Shown here: positions 31,187 to 39,376 of the stretch, one piece after another
Layout of the letters: each line of letters opens with the position of its first letter
How positions within the stretch are numbered: position 1 is the first letter of the stretch
Assembly (NCBI GenBank): GCA_020849855.1
Contig: JADZFO010000007.1
Span: 1 to 64,000 of the forward strand
Reading direction: 5' to 3'
Origin: a bacterium
GTDB lineage: Bacteria; 4484-113; JAFGCY01
DNA: 64,000 bases
Notes under the pieces: model-generated
What the model was told of the DNA's origin: nothing
The model's database searches: none
What the model saw: only the letters and a program-made list of their open reading frames with translations
Translations under genes and position numbers: made by a program

Positions 31187-33961
31187 ATGCGAATCAGTAG
31201 CCAGCTCATCACCAGCAGTTTCCTTGGAGACTTAAGCAGCATCCAGCAGCGTCTGGCCCGGCTGCAGCACCAGAGCGCGACAGGCAAGGCCTTCGACCGG
31301 CCGCGCGACGCCCCGGCGGCGGTTTCCAGAAGCCTGAACCTGCAGCGCGCGCTGACCTACCTGAACCAGTACAGCCGCAACGCTGACGACGGCACCAACC
31401 GCCTGAGCTTCACCGAGACGGCCGTGACCGAGGTGCAGGCCCAGATGCAGCGGCTGCGCGAGCTAACCGTGCAGGGCTCCAACAGCTACCTGACCCCCGC
31501 CGATCGCGGGGCGATTGCCACCGAGGTCAACCAGCTCTTTGAGCAGGTCATCACCTTAAGCAACTCCAGTCTGCGGGGCCGCTATGTCTTTTCGGGCTTC
31601 CAGACCCTGACCCGCAGCTTCTTCATCAATGCCTCCAGCGACGGGGTGACCTCCTCGGTCTCCTACCGCGGTGACAGCGGCCAGATCGGCCGCAACATCG
31701 GCATCCAGCGCGACCTGGACGTGAACGTCAGCGGCCGCGAGCTCTTCATGGAGCAGACCTATACCCTCACCGGCAAACTGCTGGGCTCCGGCGCCCTGGG
31801 CTTCGCCGGCAGCTTTGAGATGAACGACCGTTTCTTCAGCGTCAGCCCGGGCATGAAGCTCAGCCAGCTGCGCGACCTGATCAACCAGGACAGCGAAGCC
31901 GGCGTGGAAGCCGTGATCTCTGGTGACAACCGCCTGCTGCTGCGCTCAATGAGCAGCTCCGAAAGCATCAAGCTGCGCGACCTGAGCGGCACGGTGCTGG
32001 AGGACCTCGGGGTGCTGCCCCAGGGCGCCTTCAACCTGGCCCAGAGCGCGCCGACCCTGCCCCTGACCGACAGCCGCGGCGCGATCCATACATCAGCCGC
32101 GCTGGTCTTCCCGCTTTCCATCGGGACGGCCGGCCAGACCCTTGTTCTGCAGCTGGGCGGCGCGGCCAACAGCAACGTGACGGACTCAAAGGCCATCAAG
32201 CTGGATGCGAAGAGCTACAACACCTCCGCCGAGCTGCAGGCTGAGCTGCAAAAGAAGATCGATCTCGCCTTCGGCCAGGAGAAGATTCTGGTCAATGACA
32301 TGGGCGGCGGCGTGCTTGAGCTTGAGACCTTTGAGCAGAGCGGCGCTGTCACCCTCAGCGACCTGCGCGTGGGCGGCACCGCGGCGGACGGCACTGTTGA
32401 CACGGCCTCGGCGCTGCTGGGCTTCAACGCCCTGCCCGGGGTGCAGGAGGTCGCGGACCTGGCCGGCGTGGACGGCAACGACCGCTTCAGCCTTGACCTG
32501 GGTCTCAGCGCCTACCGCACCATCAACGGCGAGCCTGCCGTGGATCTAGCCCCGGTGATGCTGAACATAAACGCCGCCGCCGGCCTGACGGCCGCGGATG
32601 TGGTCGCAGACCTGAACAAGCAGTTCCTGGCCAACAAGTTCCTCTCCGGCCTTGTTGAAGCCCGCGAGGAAGGCGGACGCATCCGCCTGCAGACCACGCG
32701 CCAGGGCAAGGAAGTCTTTGGCACTGACCTGCTGCTGAGCAATGCCGTGGGCGGCGCGGTGGCCCCGGCCACGGACACCCTGGGCGCGCTGGGCTTCTAC
32801 CGGGATGTGGCCACCGGCATCAGCGCCCCGCCGGTGCCGGCCAGCGTCTTCAGCACGGCGGCCTACCCGCCGGGTATTGGCGCGATTGCTCTTGGCGTTA
32901 ACGACTCATTCAGCATTGACCTTGGCCCTTCGTCCAGCTTGGACGGCACAGACCTGGCGCCGCAGAACATTGTGCTGACGGCCGGCGCCTATCCCACCGC
33001 CGCTGGCCTGGCCGCGGAGATCAACTCCCAGATCGGCCTGAACCCGAACCTCAAGAACGCCGTGCAGGCCGTGGTGCGCACAGCGGCCGGCCTGGACTAT
33101 GTGGATATAGAAACCGTCGGGCGCGGCAGCCGGATGCAGGCCGCCGATCTGAGCCTGCTTGACGTCACCCCCGGCGCCCTAGCCAACCTGGGCCTTGGCG
33201 CCCCCACCGTGCCCGGCGGCGGCGGCTCTGACGGCCAGGGCGATATCGCCCTGCCGGACAACATCATGGACAGCATGGCCCGGATCCGCGACGAGCTGTA
33301 TGGCTTTGCCGCCGGCGAGAGCCGCCTGGTGGCCCTGCAGACCGAGGGCCGGGCTTCCATCGGCCTCTACCAGGGCCACAAGATCAGGATCAGCAGCGAC
33401 GGCAGCTTCAAGGAGCTGACAGTCCAGCGCTTCACGACATTGCAGGACCTGGCCAGCGCCATCGAGGACAAGCTGGGCTTCCAGCTTGAGGTGAAGGTGC
33501 AGCGCGACGGCACGATCCAGATCTTCAACCCCTCCGACACCCCGGTGCAGGGGATCAAAATCGAGGCCTTCGACCAGGGCGGCAATCCGGTAAACGGCTT
33601 CAACCAGCTCTTCCGCGATGTCAGCGGCAACCTGCCTTACCGCGGGACGATGATCAGCGCCCAGGTCTACGAGGACGAGCGCTTCGCCCGCCTGACCCAG
33701 CGCATCGGCAACGTGGACAGCGGCATCGAGAAGATCCTCTCCACGCTCAGCGAGCTGGGCTCGCGCCAGAAGCGCCTCGAGCTTACCGTGACCCAGAACG
33801 AGGTCCTGGAGGTCAACCTGCAGGAGCTCCAGACCAGCAACGACTTTGTCGATATGGCAGAAGTAATCACATTAATGAGCCAGCAGGAGAACGTCCTGCG
33901 GGCCGCGCTGAGCACCGGCAGCCGAGTGCTGCAGCCCAGCCTCTTTGACTTCCTGAGCTAG
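31187..33961 (+). CDS. flgL: Flagellar hook-associated protein 3 (FlgL), greatly enlarged
   Basis: FlgL joins hook and filament. N-terminal D0/D1 helices (MRISSQLITSSFLGDLSSIQ, in part; SATGKAFDRPRDAPAAV) and C-terminal helices (NDFVDMAEVITLMSQQENVLRAALS) are typical. At 924 residues the protein is about three times the usual 300. Residues about 170-830 are beta-rich repeats with patterns such as FEMNDRFFSVSPGMKLSQL and DRFSLDLG/DSFSIDLG, which resemble flagellin-IN-type surface domains. It would place large outer domains at the junction. Start ATG is four bases after the flgK stop. Confidence 0.9.
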   Translation: MRISSQLITSSFLGDLSSIQQRLARLQHQSATGKAFDRPRDAPAAVSRSLNLQRALTYLNQYSRNADDGTNRLSFTETAVTEVQAQMQRLRELTVQGSNSYLTPADRGAIATEVNQLFEQVITLSNSSLRGRYVFSGFQTLTRSFFINASSDGVTSSVSYRGDSGQIGRNIGIQRDLDVNVSGRELFMEQTYTLTGKLLGSGALGFAGSFEMNDRFFSVSPGMKLSQLRDLINQDSEAGVEAVISGDNRLLLRSMSSSESIKLRDLSGTVLEDLGVLPQGAFNLAQSAPTLPLTDSRGAIHTSAALVFPLSIGTAGQTLVLQLGGAANSNVTDSKAIKLDAKSYNTSAELQAELQKKIDLAFGQEKILVNDMGGGVLELETFEQSGAVTLSDLRVGGTAADGTVDTASALLGFNALPGVQEVADLAGVDGNDRFSLDLGLSAYRTINGEPAVDLAPVMLNINAAAGLTAADVVADLNKQFLANKFLSGLVEAREEGGRIRLQTTRQGKEVFGTDLLLSNAVGGAVAPATDTLGALGFYRDVATGISAPPVPASVFSTAAYPPGIGAIALGVNDSFSIDLGPSSSLDGTDLAPQNIVLTAGAYPTAAGLAAEINSQIGLNPNLKNAVQAVVRTAAGLDYVDIETVGRGSRMQAADLSLLDVTPGALANLGLGAPTVPGGGGSDGQGDIALPDNIMDSMARIRDELYGFAAGESRLVALQTEGRASIGLYQGHKIRISSDGSFKELTVQRFTTLQDLASAIEDKLGFQLEVKVQRDGTIQIFNPSDTPVQGIKIEAFDQGGNPVNGFNQLFRDVSGNLPYRGTMISAQVYEDERFARLTQRIGNVDSGIEKILSTLSELGSRQKRLELTVTQNEVLEVNLQELQTSNDFVDMAEVITLMSQQENVLRAALSTGSRVLQPSLFDFLS

Positions 33962-33988
33962 GCTCAGCCAGCATCGTGAGGAACCAAG

Positions 33989-34156
33989 ATGGACCCTTGT
34001 TACTACTTTGACGAACAGCAGGAAAGCGCGGAAACTCCGCAGCCGCAGGGCCTGCAGCCCGGCGACTGGCTGCCCTTCGCCCTGGAGGGCCTGGCCCTGG
34101 TGATGCTCTTCGGGGCCAGCGTGCTGGGCCTGGTGCGGGACAGCCGGCAGCTTTGA
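33989..34156 (+). CDS. Small single-span membrane protein in the flagellar operon
   Basis: A 55-residue protein. ATG 33989 follows GAGGAAC. N-terminal part acidic (YFDEQQESAE), then one hydrophobic helix (FALEGLALVMLFGASVLGLV) and a short basic tail (RDSRQL). Its TGA overlaps the TTG start of the next gene, so the two are translationally coupled. No known equivalent at this place in Bacillus operons. Good codon use and coupling argue that it is real. Confidence 0.6.
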   Translation: MDPCYYFDEQQESAETPQPQGLQPGDWLPFALEGLALVMLFGASVLGLVRDSRQL

Positions 34157-34725
34157 GCAGCATCCCCGTCCTGCGGCACAGCAGCTCGCCGGCGCAGCTC
34201 AGCGTGCGCCAGCAGCCGGCGCGGCTCAGCGTGCAGCAGCCCCAGGGCAACCTGAGCATCAGCAGCGGCTCGGCCAGCCTGGAGATCCAGCACCGCGAGG
34301 GCAGCCTGCGCATCGACAGCACGGCGGCCCGGGCCAGCATGAAGTACTTCTCCATGCTGGGCCTGCTGGGCGAGATCGGCCGCATTTCAAAGCAGAAAGG
34401 TAATGCCGGAGTCTCCAATATCGTGGCCGAGGGCCGGGCCTGCCAGGCCATCGAGAACGGCGGCGGGGCGATCCAGGCCCAGGCGCGGGCCGCCATGTTT
34501 GACAACAAGCAGTGGGGCGTAGTGCTGATGCCCGGCGTTCCGCCCAGCATCAGCTATACGCCGGGAAGCGTTGAGATATCTGCCCGCGCAGGCTCGACGC
34601 AGGTTCAGTTCAGGCGCCAGGCGCCGATTATTAATGTTGAGCCGCAGCGCCCGAGCATCAGCTTCAGCGCAGCACAGCTCAGTTTCAGCCTGCCCGGACC
34701 TGTGGGTCTGGATCTGCGGGCTTAG
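34153..34725 (+). CDS. DUF6470 / YviE-like flagellar operon protein
   Basis: A 190-residue protein starting at TTG within TTGA, overlapping the upstream stop. In Bacillus subtilis, yviE lies between flgL and fliW, and this gene occupies the same place. It has repeated short Pro/Gln-rich strands (LSVRQQPARLSV, LSISSGSASLEI) and Met/Gly-rich centre (MPGVPPSISYTPGSVEI), as in DUF6470. Function in flagella is unknown. No signal peptide. Confidence 0.7.
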   Translation: MSSIPVLRHSSSPAQLSVRQQPARLSVQQPQGNLSISSGSASLEIQHREGSLRIDSTAARASMKYFSMLGLLGEIGRISKQKGNAGVSNIVAEGRACQAIENGGGAIQAQARAAMFDNKQWGVVLMPGVPPSISYTPGSVEISARAGSTQVQFRRQAPIINVEPQRPSISFSAAQLSFSLPGPVGLDLRA

Positions 34726-34776
34726 CAAGTGCGGAAGGACAGGTGGCCACTGAAAACCAGCGGCTGGGAGACGGAT

Positions 34777-35238
34777 GTGGATTTTCTGAGCGAACGCTTT
34801 GGCAAGGTCAACTACGACGAGCACTCGGTGCTGCACTTCCCGCAGGGCCTGGTGGGCTTCCCCGGCATGACCCGCTTCTTTTTGCTGCGCGACGAACGCC
34901 TCGACCCCCTGGTCTGGCTGCACAGCATTGACGACCCCAACCTGGCCTTCCTGGTCTGCGACCCCTTCGAGTTCTTCCCGGACTATGAGCTCCGGCTGCG
35001 CCTGCCGGCTGCTGTACGCGCCGCGATGGGCAACAGCCAGGACCTGCATGTGCTGGCGATAGTCACCCCGCAGTCCATGTTCAGCCGCTCCACCGTGAAC
35101 CTGCTTGGGCCGCTGGTGCTGAACACTGTAAGCCGCACCGCCTGGCAGGTGATCCTGGACGATGAGCAGCTCTCGACCCGCCATCCCCTCTTCCCGGAGC
35201 GCCCCAGCGGGCTGCGGCCCCAGGCTCTGGCGGTCTGA
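34777..35238 (+). CDS. fliW: Flagellar assembly factor FliW
   Basis: A 153-residue protein that, in other bacteria, binds CsrA and flagellin to couple translation to filament assembly. GTG 34777 follows GGGAG at seven bases; the frame extends to a GTG at 34729. Typical motifs: FPQGLVGFPGM, RFFLL, PLVWLHSIDDPNLAFLVCDPF, PLVLNTVSRTAWQVIL. csrA usually follows directly; here a TolB-like gene does, so CsrA must be elsewhere or absent. Last gene of the flagellar run. Confidence 0.9.
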   Translation: MDFLSERFGKVNYDEHSVLHFPQGLVGFPGMTRFFLLRDERLDPLVWLHSIDDPNLAFLVCDPFEFFPDYELRLRLPAAVRAAMGNSQDLHVLAIVTPQSMFSRSTVNLLGPLVLNTVSRTAWQVILDDEQLSTRHPLFPERPSGLRPQALAV

Positions 35239-35264
35239 GGCTTGCGCTGCCGCCACCGGCGGCG

Positions 35265-35270
35265 TATCAT
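35265..35270 (+). promoter_or_regulatory. -10 box TATCAT, leaderless geometry
   Basis: TATCAT is followed by six bases and the ATG of the propeller gene; no ribosome-binding site. Confidence 0.45.
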
Positions 35271-35276
35271 CCGCCC

Positions 35277-36443
35277 ATGCACAGCCTTCGAACTTTCGCC
35301 CTTACGGCCGCCCTCTGCGCCCTGGCGCTGCTCTGGCGCCTGCCGGCCCTGGCCAACGGCTACGACTTCTATCCGGCCCCCCTGGCCTGGTCGCCGGACA
35401 GCACATCCCTGCTGGCCGCCTGGAGCAGCCAGTTCCCCCAGGGCGAGGGGCCCTCATCCAGCGCCTTTGGCGAACTGCGCCTGATCCAGCCCGCCAGCGG
35501 CACGCAGCAGGCTGTTGAAGCGGCCTACTGCACCAGCCCGGCCTGGCACCCTGACGGCCGCAGTTTCGCCGCCATCGTCAACGGCAGCCTGCGCTATTAC
35601 ATGCTGCCCCAAAGCGCCGGCGGCCGCGTTATGGCCTTTGGCGCCCTCAGCCCGCGCTTTGACCTGCTGGACTGCAGCTTCAACCCGCGCTGGCGCGAAA
35701 GCGGCCAGCCCCTGCTGCTCTTCAGCGCCGGTGAGCGCTTCTATGGCTGCGACATTTATGCCTGGCAACCCCAGGGCGGCATCAGCACCCTGCTGGATCT
35801 GGGCGGAAGCAGCGTGCTCAGCCCGCTTTTTCTGCCCGACGGCCGCCTGGCCTGTCTGGCCCAGGGAATGGATGGCTTCCCGGCCGGGGCCTATGAGCGC
35901 ATCATGGTCATTTCCGGCGGATCCACCCCGGCCCAGCTCAGCCCGGAGGGCCGCGGCCCGGCGATCTCGCCTTCTGAATACCATGAGTGCTATCCGCTGC
36001 TGATCCCGGGCACAAATGAGATGCTGTATCAGCGCGGCGGCTGGGGCGATTGGAGCATATACAAGCTGAATCTGGACAGCGGACAGGAGACTTTGGAAGC
36101 AGCCGATGCGCAGCAGCCCAGCCTGAGCGCGGATGGCCGCTGGCTGGCTTTCACCCGGCGCGACCCGCAGGCCAAGGCCAGCCAGGAATATGACTGGGAA
36201 CTGCCCTCCAGTGTCTGGATCCTGGACCGCAGCTGCGGAGTCGAAAGCCGGGTCAGTGCTGATGGGCTCTATGCGGAGACGCCGGCAGTATCGCCGGATG
36301 GCCGCTGGCTGGCCTGGATAGAAGCCCCGGAATCAATGGCAGGCAGTGTCAACAACTATCAGTATGAAGAGGCCTATGTCTGGCCTCCGGCATATCCGGC
36401 TGTAATTACGAGGCAAGTATCCGATATTACGAAAAGCCGTTAA
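35277..36443 (+). CDS. Exported TolB/WD40-like beta-propeller protein
   Basis: A 388-residue protein with an N-terminal signal peptide (TAALCALALLWRLPALA) and several blades marked by SPDG-type turns: LAWSPDSTSLLAAW, PAWHPDGRSFAAI, PSLSADGRWLAFTR, PAVSPDGRWLAW. These are PD40/TolB-type repeats, usually binding surfaces. No lipobox and no catalytic domain (for example of the prolyl oligopeptidase type). Likely periplasmic. TSS probably at the ATG. The gene is separate from the flagellar operon. Confidence 0.75.
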   Translation: MHSLRTFALTAALCALALLWRLPALANGYDFYPAPLAWSPDSTSLLAAWSSQFPQGEGPSSSAFGELRLIQPASGTQQAVEAAYCTSPAWHPDGRSFAAIVNGSLRYYMLPQSAGGRVMAFGALSPRFDLLDCSFNPRWRESGQPLLLFSAGERFYGCDIYAWQPQGGISTLLDLGGSSVLSPLFLPDGRLACLAQGMDGFPAGAYERIMVISGGSTPAQLSPEGRGPAISPSEYHECYPLLIPGTNEMLYQRGGWGDWSIYKLNLDSGQETLEAADAQQPSLSADGRWLAFTRRDPQAKASQEYDWELPSSVWILDRSCGVESRVSADGLYAETPAVSPDGRWLAWIEAPESMAGSVNNYQYEEAYVWPPAYPAVITRQVSDITKSR

Positions 36444-36507
36444 TTTGGTTAAAGCCTGTGATGCACTGCGCCATAGCGGGTAAGCTAAGCGGAGGCATCT
36501 CCGGGCT

Positions 36508-36536
36508 TTGCCCGGTTAGCTGCGTTAAGCTACAAT
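36508..36536 (+). promoter_or_regulatory. Sigma-70-type promoter of the Cys-rich protein gene
   Basis: TTGCCC (36508-36513), a 17-bp spacer and TACAAT (36531-36536). The start codon lies about 55 nt downstream after GGAGGAGTTAGGAG. Confidence 0.6.
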
Positions 36537-36593
36537 AAATGCCTCACGCGAACTGGCCTCTCACGGGGCACGTGAAGGGAGGAGTTAGGAGAA

Positions 36594-37421
36594 ATGATGG
36601 TACGCAATATCGTGGCCGCCCTGGTCATCGCTATGCTGCTGCCTGTTGCGGCGTATGCGAACTGTGGCAGCTGTAAGAGCAAGTGCAACACTTGCGTGAA
36701 GAGCTCGTGCAACAAGTGCGAGTCCAAGTGCGACAGCGGATGCAAGAAGAGCTGCTGCAAGCCCAAGTGCGAGACTGGCTGCAAGAAGAGCTGCTGCAAG
36801 CCCAAGTGCGAGACCGGCTGCAAGAAGAGCTGCTGCAAGCCCAAGTGCGAGACCGGCTGCAAGAAGAGCTGCTGCAAGAGCAAGTGCGACACCGGCTGCA
36901 AGAAGAGCTGCTGCAAGCCCAAGTGCGAGAGTGGCTGCAAGAAGAGCTGCTGCGCCAAGAAGAGCTGCAACTCCTGCGCCAAGCCCAGCTGCGGCGGCTG
37001 CGAGAAGCCCAAGTGCGATCCCTGCAAGACCGTTTGCGCCTGCACTGACTGGCGTCCTTACTGCGGCTGCGAGATGATCGACAGCCTCTGCATCAGCCTG
37101 ACGACCTGCGGCTGCGACGGCGGTACCGCCGGCCCGCTGCAGCTTGAGCTGAAGGGCGCGGATGGCAAGACCATCGCCACCGTGCAGCTCGACGGCCCCA
37201 TCGACGGCAGCGCCAGCTGGAACTACAAGTTCGCCGAGCCGATCAAGGCTGACAGCCTGCGTGAGGCCGTGCTGGTGAACAACACCGACGACAGCGCTAC
37301 CCTGACCTGGTTCAGCGTGACCGGCATGGGCGAGTGCGGCTGGAGCTACAACTTCTTCGACAAGAAGTGCAAGGGCGTCACCATCGGTAAGGATGGCTGC
37401 CCGCGCTTCGTGATGTTCTAA
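36594..37421 (+). CDS. Exported Cys-rich repeat protein
   Basis: A 275-residue exported protein. Signal peptide VRNIVAALVIAMLLPVAAYA, then about 38 Cys within residues 24-140. The core is a 13-residue unit CKKSCCKPKCETG, five full copies and partial ones, highly basic. This resembles metallothionein-like or sulfhydryl-rich extracellular proteins; metal binding is inference. A C-terminal domain of about 130 residues (ISLTTCGCDGG, LQLELKGADGKTIATVQL, SLREAVLVNN, FSVTGMGECGW) is unlike the repeats and not recognised. Strong ribosome-binding site TTAGGAGAA and an intrinsic terminator suggest a well-expressed monocistronic gene. Confidence 0.8.
   Translation: MMVRNIVAALVIAMLLPVAAYANCGSCKSKCNTCVKSSCNKCESKCDSGCKKSCCKPKCETGCKKSCCKPKCETGCKKSCCKPKCETGCKKSCCKSKCDTGCKKSCCKPKCESGCKKSCCAKKSCNSCAKPSCGGCEKPKCDPCKTVCACTDWRPYCGCEMIDSLCISLTTCGCDGGTAGPLQLELKGADGKTIATVQLDGPIDGSASWNYKFAEPIKADSLREAVLVNNTDDSATLTWFSVTGMGECGWSYNFFDKKCKGVTIGKDGCPRFVMF
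36739..36960 (+). repeat. Coding tandem repeat, 39-bp units in the Cys-rich gene
   Basis: Five full near-identical 39-bp units and a partial sixth encode CKKSCCKPKCETG. Third-position variation is small, suggesting recent expansion. Confidence 0.9.
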
Positions 37422-37453
37422 AGCCTTCAAGGCTGCATCGAACACGAAACAAC

Positions 37454-37479
37454 AAGGGGCGGCCAAGGCCGCCCCTTTT
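37454..37479 (+). terminator. Intrinsic terminator after the Cys-rich gene
   Basis: AAGGGGCGGCC pairs with GGCCGCCCCTT, closed by AA, with a T4 tail. Confidence 0.9.
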
Positions 37480-37590
37480 GCTGTATATTGTCTCAGTTGA
37501 GCCCTTCTAACTGAAACAAAGCACAGTACGCCAAGGTAGACGACTTGCGGCTGTGCGGCCGTATTCCATCAGACCCGCAAGGAGTGAAGC

Positions 37591-38583
37591 GTGCAGTACG
37601 AAGAGATCCTCGCCCGGACCTGGGATGTTGTCATTGTGGGCGCCGGTCCCGGCGGCATGGGCGCCGCGCTGTACTCCTCCCGGGCCGACCTCAGCACGCT
37701 GATCATCGAGAAGAACTTCGTCGGCGGCCTGATCGCGCTGACCATGGAAGTGGAAAACTACCCGGCCGTGGACTTCGCTTCGGGCATGGAGCTGGCCCAG
37801 CACATGGAGGCGCAGGTCAAAAAGTTCGGCACCGAGATCCTCTACAAGGAAGTCACCAGGGTCGAGAAGGCCGAGCCTGTCGGCACCGCCCCCAGCTTCC
37901 ATGTGCGCCTGGCCGATGGCGAGAGCGTGCGCGCCCTCAGCGTGGTGGTGGCCTGCGGCAGCGCGCCGCGGCGCATCCCGGCCAGGGGTGAAGAGGAGTT
38001 CTACGGCCGCGGCGTGTCCTACTGCGCCACCTGCGACGGCGCCTTCTTCCGCAACAAGGACATCATGGTTGTCGGCGGCGGCGAGTCCGCCTTCCAGGAA
38101 GGCCACTTCCTGACCCAGTTCGGCAAGACCGTGACCCTCGTGCACCGCCGCGACCAGTTCCGCGCCACACCGCTGGCCGTGCGCCGCGCCCGGGCCAGCG
38201 AGAAGTGGAGCGAGAAGCTGGGCTACACCATTGAGGAGATCAAGGGCGAAGGGGTTGTCACCGGCGTGCGCCTGAAGAACGTCAGCACCGGTGAGGTCGA
38301 TGATGTGCCCGTGGACGGCGTCTTCGGCTTCATCGGCTATGAACCGGCGGCCACCTTCGTTGAGGGCCTCTGCGAGCTGGACGGCGAGGGCTATCTGGTT
38401 GTGGACGGCAAGATGCGCACAAGCTGCCCCGGCATCTGGGGCTGCGGCGACATCATCAAGGGCAGCCTCAAGCAGATGGTCATTTCGGCCGGCAACGGCG
38501 CCACGGCGGCAATTGACATCCGCGAGTACCTGGCTGAGCACAAGGATGCGGAGACCGCCTCCGCAGAACACCAGGCGGCCTGA
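37591..38583 (+). CDS. trxB: Thioredoxin reductase
   Basis: Flavoprotein that passes electrons from NADPH to thioredoxin. FAD site VGAGPGGMGAALYSSRA, redox centre YCATC (Cys145, Cys148), NADPH site VVGGGESAFQEGHFL, and the C-terminal FAD motif GIWGCGDI. Length 330 residues is standard. GTG start follows AAGGAG at six bases. Cytoplasmic dimer. It could supply reduced thioredoxin for the ArsC-like protein at 8691, a link by pathway only. Followed at 10 bp by a prepilin-like gene. Confidence 0.93.
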   Translation: MQYEEILARTWDVVIVGAGPGGMGAALYSSRADLSTLIIEKNFVGGLIALTMEVENYPAVDFASGMELAQHMEAQVKKFGTEILYKEVTRVEKAEPVGTAPSFHVRLADGESVRALSVVVACGSAPRRIPARGEEEFYGRGVSYCATCDGAFFRNKDIMVVGGGESAFQEGHFLTQFGKTVTLVHRRDQFRATPLAVRRARASEKWSEKLGYTIEEIKGEGVVTGVRLKNVSTGEVDDVPVDGVFGFIGYEPAATFVEGLCELDGEGYLVVDGKMRTSCPGIWGCGDIIKGSLKQMVISAGNGATAAIDIREYLAEHKDAETASAEHQAA

Positions 38584-38593
38584 AATCGTCAGG

Positions 38594-39202
38594 ATGACAG
38601 TGCGGAAGGATGAGCGCGGAGTGCGGAATCTATGCCAGAGCGAGCACGGCCAGGGCGAGCATGGTCAGGGCGAGCTTGGCCCGCGTGAGCATGGTCAGGG
38701 CGAGCCTGCGAGCCCGGACGGCCTGCTGCCCACGGCTACACACTTGAAGCACACAGCAAGTCAGGCTCAGCGCTCAGCACACAGCACCCAGCACTCAGCA
38801 CTCACATTTCGTCTAACTTCCCGCCGTGGAATCACCCTGCTGGAGCTGGCCATCGTGCTGGCGATTGTCGGCGTCATCGTCTTCATTGCCATCCCGACCA
38901 TGAACCCCAGCAAGGATGAGGCCACCATTGACCTGGCCAAGGAACTGCTGGCCTATGTGCACTCCCAGGAGCAGAAGTACTACGGCATGCACGGCGTCTA
39001 TGCGCCGCTGAGCGCGCTGGCCAGCGACCCGCAGCTTGGCGAGCAGTTCGACCAGCGCTTCGCCGGCGACAAGCCGGAGGTGAACGGCATCAGCTTCCTC
39101 GGCCCGCAGGCTGAAAGCCAGTTCTACGAGATCATCGCCGTGCTGCCGGACGGCTCGCGCTACAGCGTCAATTCCACCGGCGAGATCCGGGCCCTGCAGT
39201 AA
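38594..39202 (+). CDS. Prepilin-like protein with a repeat-derived N-terminal extension
   Basis: The prepilin part is clear: SRRG then ITLLELAIVLAIVGVIVFIAIP, with Glu at +5, and a 95-residue periplasmic domain (HSQEQKYYGMHGVYAPLSAL). The open frame extends upstream to ATG 38594, giving a leader of about 75 residues, far longer than usual (6-25). Those extra residues (SEHGQGEHGQGE, then THLKHTAS, AQRSAHSTQHSA) come from short-word repeat DNA. Either a downstream non-ATG start such as the TTG in HLKH is used, or the repeat has displaced the true start. Unlike the paralogues at 159-1156 the body is divergent. Confidence 0.7.
   Translation: MTVRKDERGVRNLCQSEHGQGEHGQGELGPREHGQGEPASPDGLLPTATHLKHTASQAQRSAHSTQHSALTFRLTSRRGITLLELAIVLAIVGVIVFIAIPTMNPSKDEATIDLAKELLAYVHSQEQKYYGMHGVYAPLSALASDPQLGEQFDQRFAGDKPEVNGISFLGPQAESQFYEIIAVLPDGSRYSVNSTGEIRALQ
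38638..38815. repeat. Short-word repeat tract (15-mer GAGCATGGTCAGGGC, then CAGCACTCAG words)
   Basis: Four to five copies of a 15-bp unit near 38640-38712, then CAGCACTCAG/CACACAGCAC words near 38750-38810. It overlaps the 5' part of the prepilin-like reading frame and keeps it open. Confidence 0.8.
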
Positions 39203-39376
39203 AACCTGTCGGAAGTATGCACCTGCGTTAAGCAGAATTCACAAAGCTATACAGAAGCTAAGCGCTTTGTTTTGCCTCGCTGGCAGGTTTAACCCTAAAC
39301 CCCCTTGTTCAGGCCCCGCCGGACTGCTATTATCAACAAACTGTGCGAGCGGTGCTGGCACAGAGGGGCACGGGGC

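Noticed and set aside
36739-36960. Possible CRISPR array (39-bp units)
   Set aside because: Units are contiguous, without unique spacers, and encode a 13-residue Cys-rich repeat in one frame. The 150-bp units at 17035-19132 and the Asp-rich units at 5176-5470 are rejected for the same reason.
39203-39376. Origin of replication beside dnaA
   Set aside because: Only single near-matches to the DnaA box are seen (TTATCAACA near 39331; TAATCCACA near 40908). There is no cluster, no AT-rich unwinding region and no dnaN.
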